The notes under the pieces: model-generated
Database searches by the model: none
Told to the model about the DNA's origin: nothing
What the model saw: the letters and a program-made list of their open reading frames with translations, nothing else
Program-made: the position numbers and the translations under genes
Part shown: positions 12,905 through 23,190 of the stretch, in pieces
How the letters are laid out: each line of letters starts with the position of its first letter
How positions within the stretch are numbered: the first letter of the stretch is position 1
Assembly (NCBI GenBank): GCA_951213105.1
Contig: OX578145.1
Coordinates: 8,329,191 to 8,393,190 of the forward strand
Origin: Amaurobius ferox
Taxonomy: Eukaryota; Arthropoda; Arachnida; Araneae; Amaurobiidae
DNA: 64,000 nucleotides
Direction: 5' to 3'

Positions 12905-13880
12905 TATATATATATATCACGTAGAGCATTTTATGACCCACATCTCTAGGGGTTGGCATAGTACGTATGTTTCGATATGGAGTCATAAGAAATAGTAATA
13001 TTGAATAGAAGAGATGTATGGCTCGTATATGTCTGTGGATATTAGAGTGGGTCGGCAGGAATTGATGACTGCCGGTTCTTGTTTTTCCCATGCATGGCCA
13101 TGGTGTACTTAGACGGGCGTAGCACACAAAGCACGCAGACTTTGCTGTTAAATAAATTATTACAATGTAGAAAAATAACTTTAAATAAAAGGTTGGAAAC
13201 AGTTGAAAGCAATGAAAAAAAAAAAATAAAATGGAAAGAGAAAATAAAAATATACAAACAAAAAGCTGAACAGTGCAAAATTTTGTTTCGTTGATCAGAA
13301 GAAAATTAAAAGCATAGCTACTCATAAACCAATCGATTGGTTAATACCATCAGAAAACCTTTTTGCAATAAGAGTACAGTTCTTAATTATGTTGATAGAT
13401 TTTGTTATTTTTACAAATACTTGAAAAGCATATTTGATGGTTTAGATAAATGAAAATTTTTAGTATGGGGGACAAGAAAATATAGAATGATTAACATCAT
13501 CAAAATGATTGCAATGCAATTAGAACATGATTTAATAAAGAAGTAATATATGTAATCTAAAGAGGATCAGTGACCTGTTGAAAAGTAGATTAAGAATTTA
13601 TTAAAAATTTGTATTTTTAGATCAATAATTAGAATAGATTTAACTTTAGAGGGATCATTACTATGAAGATATTATTCATTCAGATAATTCTGTCAAAAAT
13701 CAATTAATGAATTTCTACAAAGAAAAAAAAGATAGATATGAGTATGGAAAAGGAATTTTAACAAATACTTCTGTAGATGCAGCAATTAGCACCCGCATGA
13801 GCTTTGACCCAAGAAATATGTATTAAAAGTTTACAATTATATTTTCAATATAATTGGATTATTTTAGATAAATTGAAGAG
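12905..13880. other. No gene recognised
   Basis: AT-rich, with overlapping short open frames around 12819-13325 on the minus strand that are low-complexity hydrophobic translations of A/T-rich DNA. Nothing supportable was seen. Confidence 0.5.
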
Positions 13881-15455
13881 CTGAAATAAATGTGATGCTG
13901 GCAAAATAAATATGGATGTTTAGGTTATTTTCAGTAGTCCAATCAACAACCTATGCAATGGCAGTCATTTCTGCTTGAAAAACTGCATTCTTTATATCAA
14001 GTCTATAACAGAAGACCTCATCCAATGCATCCTATTTAAAGTTGCAAATAGCAAACCAACATTTGCATCCATTTTAAAACTGTTTGTATAAATTAAAAAA
14101 AAAGAGTTAATATTAACAGAACAATTAGGAAAAGAAACAGTGCTGTTTGAAGGAAAAGAAACAGTGTAGTTTGAAGGTAAAAAAACAGGGCTACTGAAAT
14201 TGGGAAGGAAGGAAAATTTGAACCAGAAAAGGAGTCTTATTTATTTCCGGAAAATATATTTTATAAAATATTAATAACAAAGTGTATAGGTGGAATACCA
14301 AAAATAGAGAAAAGTGACATCCCAGAAGGTGCATACTTTTTTTTAGCAAAAGAAGACATTTTTAGCAAAAATGTTTTCGGAAAAGAAATCAGTTTTTTAA
14401 ATGTGTTAGAATTTAGATTTTTTCTCCAAACACCAGAATCATATGTAATAGTTTTTAGTTAACAACCCGATACCAATGAAGTTTTAAAAAACCTATTAAT
14501 TCCTGCAATCTTCCCAAAATTACAACAAAATGTATAAAACTTTTCTTTCAAGTAATAAATATGTGAGCTCCAAGCGAGTTTATCACCAATAATTAATCCT
14601 AAAAATTTTAAATGAGTTAAAATTTTTATTGTTTTTCCTTGTAATCTAATTAGGTTTCTTTAAAACCTAAAAAATTAGGTTTCTTTTTGCTAAAGACAAC
14701 AGAGCAACTTTTATTTAAAGAAATTTCAGGTGTAGCAAGGTCTGGCAACCACTGCAAGGTCACCGACAAAAGTCTGAAGGTAGAAAAAAATGCTTAATAA
14801 CAGGATTTCGTCAAATTAGAGATCCCAAATAATTGGGAAAAATTTTGAAAATAAATGTAGAATGAGTGAAAAGATCTTCAGTGTAAGTAACAGATCTATT
14901 ATTGAGATAAGAAAAGAAAAGGGAATATTTATTTTTCAGAAGTAAAAGGGAGAATATTCCAGTTTAATTGTCAAAAGGCCCACGGACATAAATTGTTGTG
15001 AGAGAAACATTATTAACAGGGATGAGGCCCTCTATTATGCTAACTAGTTTATTTTTTTTTTTTCCAATGGTCAGGCACTAGACTCTACATCGACTTACGT
15101 CGTTTTGCCCTAACTAGTTTTGCTGACTAGTTTATGAGCAGCATTATTACAACTGTGAAGTTCCCGAAAACCAAACTGATTTGAATGAAGAATGTCCTTG
15201 GTATTTAAGTAAAAATTAAACATATTGATTAAAACCCTTTCTAAAATGTTTCTCAATGTGAGTAAAATACAAATAGGGCGATAGGATGAACAAAGAATGG
15301 GACCTCTCCCAGATTTGTGTAGAAAAATAACCCTTATATTCGACAGACATTCAGAAAAATAACGAAATTTAAAATATAAGTTAAAGATGTACAAAAACAA
15401 ATAGTTGGATGAAAATTGAAGATATTGTAATCCCTTCCAGATATTGTAATCTATA
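13880..15455 (-). pseudogene. Degenerate LINE with reverse transcriptase and RNase H (I-like)
   Basis: Scattered recognisable blocks lie in collinear order on the minus strand. Near 15120-15360 is an RT N-terminal block (RVIFLHKSGRGP, SSYRPICILLTL, SNQFGFRELHSCNNAAHKL). Near 14480-14620 is a thumb-like block (FLGLIIGDKLAWSSHIYYLK). Near 13935-14070 is an RNase H start (TDGSKMDANVG) and NAVFQAEMTAIA, where the first Asp and the Glu are catalytic positions in this family. Frames change repeatedly and stops are common, so the copy is old. The arrangement RT then RNase H indicates an I-group-like non-LTR element. The YADD region was not identified. Confidence 0.7.
15051..15109 (-). mobile_element. 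59-bp LINE/SINE tail insertion with 11-bp target duplication
   Basis: On the minus strand this reads GGCAAAACGACGTAAGTCGA through GACCATTGG into a poly-A run. It is flanked by CTAACTAGTTT (15040-15050 and 15110-15120). It is a severely 5'-truncated retrotransposed tail inside the older LINE. Confidence 0.8.
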
Positions 15456-15456
15456 T

Positions 15457-15697
15457 TGTATTGGCCAGCAGTGTCACACAATTTAGACTGGATCCTGTGG
15501 GAGTGACATCCACAGGGACCATACCTTCCTTCCCCTCCCATCAACCTCTCAAAAGGACTCTCGGAGCGTGCCGGTACTCCACGCAAACACTGACATAGTT
15601 TGGACAGTGCCGGGAACTGAACTGGGGTCCTCAGAGTACAATCTTCATGCTCTAAGCACCAGCTTATCCCGCCTGCCTGACCCTTTTACATAACCCA
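15457..15697 (-). mobile_element. Diverged tRNA-derived SINE
   Basis: On the minus strand there is a tRNA-like head (GATAAGCTGGTGCTTAGAGC as box A, AGTTCAGTTCCCGG near box B). It is followed by GTGTTTGCGTGGAGTACC, TCCGAGAGTCC, GAGAGGTTGATGGGAGGGGA and TATGGTCCCTGTGGATG. These blocks appear in the same order in the SINEs at 27751, 28050 and 60456, so this is an older member or relative of that family. Confidence 0.75.
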
Positions 15698-15699
15698 GC

Positions 15700-16192
15700 C
15701 CACACGTCTCACCCCACAGTTTCGAGCACAAGATGTGGGTGGGGCCTAACCTCTCTGAAAACCTGTGAGACTCTTGCATTTATTAATTAAAATAACCATA
15801 CCCAATTTTTTTTTATTAGCTCAAATTTCAATTTGTTCAAGGCCGATGACACACATTGAAAAAATGATTAATTCATATTAAGAGAAGCTCTAAACATCTA
15901 AATTCATCCAAAGTCAGATTTTTGACCCCATCATAATATGTTCATTTTAGATAGGGAAATTAAAACTTATTTGGTGAATAATGCAGGAGTCATCCAAAAG
16001 GGGAAAAAAACTTCATTTACGTTCTAATCATACAATCCATGCCATTTTACTCAAATTCTTTTTTCTTTTCTTAGTAGCTCAAAGGAATCTACTTTGTTGG
16101 CTACAAATCACTTTTCCAAGAGTCTTAGAATTCAGAAATCATTTTTGGGGAAATGGATGGAGATTGCTTCTATTAAACACTAGTAGTATGTA
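15700..16192. other. No gene recognised
   Basis: Short non-coding spacer between the SINE and repeat B. The open frame at 15981-16217 has no recognisable motif and runs into the repeat. Confidence 0.5.
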
Positions 16193-16598
16193 TCCATTAT
16201 TTGTACAAAATACATAATATAAAGAAACTTAAAATTCACAATTATGTGCAAATTCTGATAGTATTCTAAATGACATTGTTATTCAAAACATTCTATTAAA
16301 ATATTTAATACTAATTTTCCTAAAAAGATGTATAAAATAAAATCTAGCTGTTTTCGCTACACAAAATTATTTTCACCGGCAAATCTGAAGAATAAAACAT
16401 CCTGGTCTCATTTGCCAACAAATTTACAAAAAAATATGAAATTGAATCAATATAAACTAAAATAAAGGTGCTAAAATTGTGTTAGAAGATATAAGATATA
16501 AATAAACACACTATAATATATAAGTTTGAAAAATCTTTGCCAAAATAAACAGATGAAGTAAGAAATTTAAAATATCTGCAATTCCTGTAATCTTTATA
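16193..16598 (+). repeat. Repeat family B, left part (split by Tc1)
   Basis: This segment aligns with 43517-43890 (shared: TATAATATAAAGAAACTT / AATCTGAAGAATAAAACATC). Homology resumes after the Tc1 element at 20254 (CAGTCAAAAATGC). The repeat therefore predates the Tc1 insertion. Confidence 0.75.
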
Positions 16599-16929
16599 AG
16601 CTGCTCAAAACAATTAGGGGATATTGTGAGTTCGGTATGCAACAGCCATATAATCGACTAGTTTTTTAACAAAAATGAAAGATGAGAGATTAAATAGGAA
16701 AATTATCACGTTTGCAAACTTTGGAATATGCAAATTTTGTTTGTGAAGGTGAAAATTACATGCTTTAGATAAGGAGTGAAAAGCAAACTGCAGCATTCTT
16801 TATGTAGGAAGAGATTAGAAACAACCAACATGTGTTGAATGCTTCGTAGCAGTGAATATGATATTTCAACAACATGATTTAGCCGAATTGGTAGCCTGGA
16901 GGGTCATCGGGCATTTAGAGGTGGGCCAA

Positions 16930-17520
16930 AATGTAACCCATTGTAGCATAAGCTCTTGGAGTGTTCCAAAGTGCCATTTCCAGACTCTGGAATCCATTTT
17001 TAGAAACTGGAAGTGTTAGTCGATGACCAGGACAAGGTTGTAGACATGCAACAACACAGAATGAGGACCGGTATTTAACACTCACAGCAAGAAGAAATCG
17101 CAATATGAACGCCACTCTTTTGCAACAGCACCTTCAAAGAATTACTGGCACTAGTGTTTCAACTCAAACTGTTCGAAACCAACTCCATCCAGTATTGGTT
17201 TGTATGCTCGCAGACCTCCAGTTTGTGTTTCTTTAACAGTGGGCCACCGTGCTGCCCACAGAAGGTGGGTGAAACATCTCAGATGGAGCTGAAATGAATG
17301 GAGCAATGTTCTCTTCTCAGACGAGTCCCACTTTAGTGTACAATCTGACAATAGGCAGATTATCATTTGGAGAGAACGTGGCACTTAGAATAATCCTACA
17401 TTTGTGAATAAAAGTGTGCAATTTGGAGGAGGTGGAGTGATGGCCTGGGCTGGTATCTCTATTAATGGCCGTACCGAACTGAACATCATCAGAAATGGAT
17501 CACTGACGGCTCAGAGATAT
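16930..17520 (+). pseudogene. Tc1 transposase, N-terminal/central part (broken)
   Basis: Recognisable blocks in several frames are EDRYLTLTARRNRNMNATLL, QQHLQRITGTSVSTQTVRNQ, then LFSDESHFS-like sequence with the first catalytic Asp, and QFGGGGVMAWAGISINGRT near 17420-17480. These are characteristic of the Tc1 family HTH and first half of the DDE domain. Several stops and frameshifts show that it is dead. The frame breaks off after TAQRY at 17520, where the hAT-like element starts. The protein resumes at 19645 with DEILRPFV, exactly the expected next residues. Confidence 0.85.
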
Positions 17521-17525
17521 AAAAG

Positions 17526-19644
17526 CAGGGCTGGGAATCCCAGCTCACCACTGGCGAGTCCAGTTTTGTACTTGGCGAGTCCAATTTTATTTGAGTCGCA
17601 AAATTTAAAAATTCTACCTCAAAGCAAGCCAGATTGCCCAAAATAATGGAGACTTCCCAAAGGGTCGAAGCACGTGGCAGACCGCAAATTCTGACAATAA
17701 TTTAGGTTCTGAATCGGTTTTAAGCAGTCATCGTGGGTGTGAAAAGCGGTTTACTCAAAACCCACCTGGATCGGTGCATTATGCATGCGTAGAAAAAGGG
17801 CCCTTTGGCCTTCATACGTGGAGAACGCAGAGCTAGCTAGCTCTTCCCGTGAAGTCTTCGACTGCATGTTATCACTTCTCCCTCTCCCCCAAATAATATG
17901 ATAAAACCGTAATCTAGAGCCAAAGAAAAGCGGATAAACAGTTACTTTATTCCACCATTTAAACATTTAAAGAAACAAAATAAACAAATACATTCCCTCT
18001 TCCAATAGGTAAAAGCTTTCAATGTTGTTTGTATTTATTATTTTATCAACTTAAAGTTCTGAAGATTTGATCTTGGTAAGCATTTTTGCTCTAAAACTAA
18101 TACTTAAAAATTTAGCTTTCTAGACTAGGTTATTTACTTTTTTTTGTTGTTGTTTCACCGTCATTTGCAGGAACATGTATGTGGTTATGTTGACTCTATC
18201 AGAACAAAGGATGATTGACGGGGAGAGAAAAGTGATGTAGATTAGCCCTTTTCAGTAGTTTCGAACTTTGCCAGCTTTGATGAAATATGGAAGAACGTAT
18301 TTGCCTCATGTTATTTACTAACCACTTCCGGTGACTAGCCTTGTTGCTGTTTGAAAACACTCTTTAATAGATATTTAGCTGTCGATCGTGCGTGTAAGTC
18401 ATGGCTAACGGAACAGTTCATAAAGTAGGTGTTAATCATGCAACCCCGCTACTTGCAAAAGTTACGGCTAACGGTGCAGTTCATGAAGTAGCTGTGTATC
18501 GCACACCTCAGCTACGTGCGCAAGTCATGGCTAAAGGTGCAGTTCATGAAGTCGCTGTCAATTGCTCACCCCCGTTATGCGAGAAAGTCACGGCTAACGG
18601 AATAGTTCAGAAGTAGGTGTTGATTGCACAAAAGTCACGGCCAACGGGACAGTTCATGTAGTAGCTGTGAATCGAGCACCTCCGTCATAAGTGCAAACCA
18701 CAGCTAACGGTGTAGTTTCTGAAGTAAATGCCGATCGCGTACCTCTGCTATGCACTAAAGTCACGGCTAACGGGATAGTTCATAAAGTAGGTGGTGTCGA
18801 TCGCACACTTCCGCTACGCGTGAAAGACATGGTTAACGATGCAATTCATGCAGTAGCTGTCAATCGCGTACCTCTGTTACACTTACAAACCACAGCTAAT
18901 GGTTTAATTCCTGAAGTAGCTATTGATCGCACACCTCCGCTATGTGCAAAAGTCACGGTTAACGGTGTAGTTCATAAAGTAGCCGTCAATCGTGCAAGTC
19001 ATGGCTAATAGTGCAGTTGAAGAAATATCTGTTGATCGCATACGCAGCCGCTACGCAAGCTCATGGCTAAAGATGTGTCTGTTGCGAGGGTACATGCGAT
19101 TCTACTCTGTAACTTAGTGCCTTTATATATTTTAAGTGCTCCTTTTGGGTAATAGCATTCTGACATGTTTCAATTCTGGGAAAAACTCTGACTAGCAGTA
19201 ATTAGCCATCTATATTCGATTTTTTTTAAACAACTAACATTCCTACATCATAAAGTACTACATTTTAAAATAAATGAATTTGTTATTCTAATGATTTACA
19301 TTAGATGTATGTTCCATTGATGTTGCTGCCTGTGCTACATATATTTAGGTATGTGCTCAAATTTTCAATGATATTATTTATAGCAAAAATTAAGTTGTGT
19401 GCTCATTGTACATTTTAATAGAAAAAGCTATGAAAGTCTAGCAATATACATAATTTTATTATTTTTGGTATTGTATTTAAACTTATGCGAAATATGTTAA
19501 AGTGTATGTAAAAATTGCATTTTGGGTTCTTATTTATTTTTACTTATAAAAATTGAGAACCTTGAACACTACAACAGTGCCCACAAATCGGTTGGTAGAT
19601 ATTATTTCTGGCTGGTAAGAATTTCCAATAATTTCCCACCCCTG
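17526..19644. mobile_element. hAT-like non-autonomous element inside the Tc1
   Basis: This 2.1-kb insertion is delimited by the interrupted transposase. Its ends are CAGGGCTGGGAATC and, inverted, CAGGGGTGGGAAAT, which fit the short hAT-type consensus CAGGGNTGGGAA. The expected 8-bp target duplication is not clear (TATAAAAG versus GATGAGAT). No transposase was seen. The middle holds a 63-bp minisatellite. Confidence 0.65.
18401..19080 (+). repeat. 63-bp minisatellite with coding periodicity
   Basis: Units start at 18401, 18464, 18527, 18590, 18637, 18700, 18763, 18829, 18892, 18955, 19001 and 19063, most exactly 63 bp apart. Each reads as a 21-residue unit like VTANGAVHEVAVYRTPQLRA. Two units lost 16-17 bp, one gained a codon and one lost a base, which breaks the frame into open runs of 71 and 105 residues. 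Unit starts cycle ACA, ACG, ATG from 18700 on, so there is a three-unit (about 189 bp) higher-order repeat. Whether it was ever translated is unknown. No known protein is recognised. Confidence 0.85.
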
Positions 19645-20013
19645 GATGAGATTCTTAGACCTTTTGTGGTTTCTTAAGCTGCAGTAATCAAGGATGAATT
19701 CATTCTCATGGATGATAATGCTAAGCTTGATCATGCTCGGCTAGTGGGCGACTTCCTTTTCGGTGAAGGAATCCTTCAAATGGATTAGCCAGCATGTTCC
19801 CTAGACATGAAACCAATGGAACATGTTTGGGACATTCTAGGGAGAAGGGCTTCTGGTTATTTATCAACCCCAGAATCAGTTTAGCAGCTGAAAACCGCTC
19901 TTCTACAGGAATGGTAGAGAATACCCCAGTCCCTCCTTGATAATCTCATTGATTCCATGCCTCACAGATGTGCAACATTGCTCTTGGTCAGGGGAAATCA
20001 TACCCCTTATTAA
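19645..20013 (+). pseudogene. Tc1 transposase, C-terminal part (broken)
   Basis: This continues the interrupted transposase. DEILRPFVVS is followed by a stop, then DEFILMDDNAKLDHARLVGD (the DN dipeptide with the second catalytic Asp), SLDMKPMEHVWDILGRR with the final Glu position, LLQEWQRIPQSLLDNLIDSM, and HRCATLLLVRGNHTPY before the TAA at 20011. There are at least three in-frame stops. The normal PHRAR after DNA has drifted to LDHAR. Confidence 0.87.
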
Positions 20014-20253
20014 AACTGGTTTTTATCTGAGAAATCATATTTTTTGTTTGTTTTTATAAGATGTATAAAAATGTGCATTTTTTGTTTTCCGACAAAAAAC
20101 AAGAATAAAATTTAATTATTCCTTGTTCTGTGCTTAATTTTCTTCTTTAATAGCTTACAACACCTATGGATCATATATCAGTTACTAAAACTTTTTCTCA
20201 TCAGCAGCTTATTTCCAAAATCATAATATCCCCTAATTGTTTTGAGCAGTGTA

Positions 20254-20334
20254 TTCGAAGGCCATAATTAATATAATGCAGTCAAAAATGCAATTATGAT
20301 AAAAGAAATGTATATAAATTTTTTTTATATAGAT
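20254..20334 (+). repeat. Repeat family B, right part
   Basis: Continuation of the repeat interrupted by Tc1. It shares CAGTCAAAAATGC with 44175 and ends in TTTATATAGATT like the copy at 43517-44750. Confidence 0.65.
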
Positions 20335-22960
20335 TTCCTTGAATTAGTAGCACTTGCGTACATATCAAATTTGGTGCCTAGCGTACGTGTCAAGGCATTT
20401 CCAAATCTAGCATGTGCAGTATAGGAAAAGAGGTGGCACTTGCGTACAACATGTGTACTTTTGTATGTTGGAAAGTAAGGATGCAAGAATTGTGACAATT
20501 TAGAATAATTAAGGAAGCTACAGAAGCCAATTGATATATTCAACCAAATGTTTATGCTGTAACTTATAACAAAGTAATTTTAATTTCAGAAAAGGAAAAT
20601 TTTTAAATTCAGAAAAATAATGAAGCACCCTGAAAAACGGCAAAAACTTCTTTGCTGGTGAAACTCTTAAAAGTTGCAGCAAGCAGTTCTATCAGCTATA
20701 TATATACAGTTCATGCTGATTTAACCCTTTCCGGACGACAGTCTTGAATACACGTTATCAATCAACATGTGGGCGTGTAAACCATTGAGAAAGGGTTAAG
20801 TAGTACTGAAGATGAAGTCACTATTCCAATATCATTCGCCTTATTAGAAAATCAATGAAATAATACATTTTTTTTAAAAAATCTACAGATAGACAATTTT
20901 CCTATTTTTACTAACGATGTTTCAATAGAAGTTCTGCAATTGTATCATAATTCATTGTCTATTTTTGCACAATAGTATTTCCTGAGATATAGATTTTATT
21001 TCAATTTTGATGTGCAGAGAATCGCTTTAGAATCTCCTTTTTTATTTTTCTATAAATCCATTTTACTATCCTTTTTTATACCATGATTTTATTCTTTTAC
21101 AAAGTGTCATGAATTACTATAGGGGGCTGAGATCCATACTTCAAGAGTTATACTCAGAATCTCTTAAATGACATGAAATCCGATCCAAATTTTGTATGAA
21201 AAATTACTTTTTGAAACTTTTTTATAAATTATTTTGTTTTGTATAGTACAGATATACGATTTAGATTTGCTGAATTTGGGGTTTTACTGATGATCAATAA
21301 TTTCTTTATATATTTAATTTTAAAAATAAAAAAAAGTTTGATGGAAAACAAAATATTTAGTTAGAAACCCCCAAAATATTTTTCTGGTGGATGCTGCTAG
21401 TTATATTAGTATTAATTGTAATTATTGATATATATTAGATATAAAGATTTTCAGTCAACTATTAGATTTCAAATATACTATTTAAACTAAACTATATATA
21501 CTAAATTAACTATTTGTTAATAATTTATTATAGTAATTTATATGGATTGGAATATATAATAAAAACTATTAGTTTATAGATGTTAATGATTAATTTACAT
21601 AAACTTTGTCTCAATAATGCATAATAATAGCGAGTCTCTAATGATAAAAAGTACAGTACTATTTAGCTCTAATTAAAATTTTTTCGCACATTCCCCGTTC
21701 TCTAAAAAAAAAAGGTTTATGATGATGTCTCCTTCAACAGTATTGACTCCCCCCCCCCCCCCCTCGAATGTTACTCCAGCCACACTTGGATTTTGTTTCT
21801 GGCTGGGGTGGTTCTGAATTTAGTCCTTTGATTTCTTGCCAAAAAATATTTCACCACATTATTTTGTACAAAATATACAAGTTTCTTAAATTCATATTCT
21901 GCACATTAAATGTAAAATCAAAAATCTGGTCTATTAACACCAATGTCTAGTCTCGTTTTAAATGTTAAAATATATATATATATATATAACATCGTGTACA
22001 GGAATTTAGTTCAGAAGGAACCAGACACAATCTACTCATTTCCAAACATAATAAGATTGATGCTCATTATTTAATAAACAATTTTGGGGTTCTTAATTCC
22101 CTATGAATTACACTTGATTCCCTTCCAGAATTACACTCTTCAGTACATTTACCACACCCTTCAGAATAGCAATAAAATATCTTATAGTATAATCAGAATA
22201 AACTGGCAGGGATAAAGCTGAATACAGATAACTGAAACAGAAGCTATTAAACTACTTTGCAAGGAAATAATAGATAGGAAAACATCAAACATTCATTCAC
22301 AGAGTATAATTGCACAAATAATAATTTTGAACACCAAATTTCACACATTGGCAGATTCAATTTTTCTATACACAAATATAGTCAATTTTTATAGTTACAA
22401 TGTATTTCAAAGTTGGTTCAAAAATGTAAAGATCAACATATAGATCATTTGATTCACACGAAATTCCCGAAATAGCTAAAAACACTTGCTTGTATCTTAT
22501 ACCGTTAATAGGCCTGATTTGGGCTTAATGAAGAAATCAATATGTACGGTATAGAAATAACCTGGAAATAACTTAAAACTCAACCCTTTATGTTTAATTA
22601 TTTTATTCTTTAGTGGCAAAATTGAGCGTTTTATCAGCATTTTCAACTTCGCAATTAAAATCATCGAACAAAATACACATAATTAGAAGAAAGCGAAATG
22701 CCTTTCTCCGAATAAAATTCTACACAATTATGAACTTATAACTGAATTCCACATCAAGATAATTAGTTTGTACGCCACAGCATTAGATTACATTCTCTGC
22801 CATTTATGGTAGCATTCAAGGCCACAATGCAGAGGTTACATTTTTAAAGAGGTAAAGCCTAATATTATACAAAAAATTGGACCCCCTGGCTATGGATTAT
22901 TAATAAAAAGTCCCCCTCCACGTTGTGACCATGTGTGATTGTTATTATTGCTCAGCTGAG
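20335..22960. other. No gene recognised
   Basis: AT-rich sequence with a C15 run at 21749-21763 and TA runs near 21970. No exon or element end was recognised. Confidence 0.5.
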
Positions 22961-22967
22961 TACTTAC

Positions 22968-23190
22968 CAGTTACGTATTTCTCGTCACAAACTTTGCCGC
23001 AACCCGACTGGATAAATTGGCAGTAACGTAGCAGCCACGTCAAGATGCCTCGACTTCGTCACTGAAGAACAGAGTTCGTCACTTGCATTGAAAATGTATT
23101 ACTGCGCGGAAGGCCGCCACCATTGGACAGTTTCGTATTACGTAATCACACCGCGTTTCGGGAAGAGATCATTGGTGGAAAATGAAAGGC
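22968..23190 (-). promoter_or_regulatory. CpG-rich promoter-like island and possible first exon
   Basis: About 17 CpG occur in roughly 200 bases, in a region otherwise nearly free of CpG. On the minus strand the island ends AATACGTAACTG followed by the consensus donor GTAAGTA (22967-22961). Upstream it contains CCAATGGTGGCGGCC (a CCAAT box next to a GC-rich tract) and the bZIP palindrome TTACGTAA. The only ATG in the presumed exon opens a 14-codon frame, so a mostly untranslated first exon is the best guess. No downstream exon was identified, so the gene is unknown. Confidence 0.45.

Larger units (their letters stand above)
16599..20251 (+). mobile_element. Tc1-like transposon (3.65 kb including nested hAT-like element)
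   Basis: The ends are CTGCTCAAAACAATTAGGGG at 16601 and its reverse complement ending at about 20249. TA flanks both sides (16597-16598, 20252-20253). It contains a broken transposase in two parts, 16930-17520 and 19645-20013, separated by a 2.1-kb hAT-like insertion. Without the insertion it would be about 1.5 kb, a normal Tc1 size. Confidence 0.9.

Noticed and set aside
12819..13325. 168-residue minus-strand open frame
   Set aside because: Low-complexity hydrophobic translation of A/T-rich DNA, partly over the Tc1 end and an AT microsatellite.
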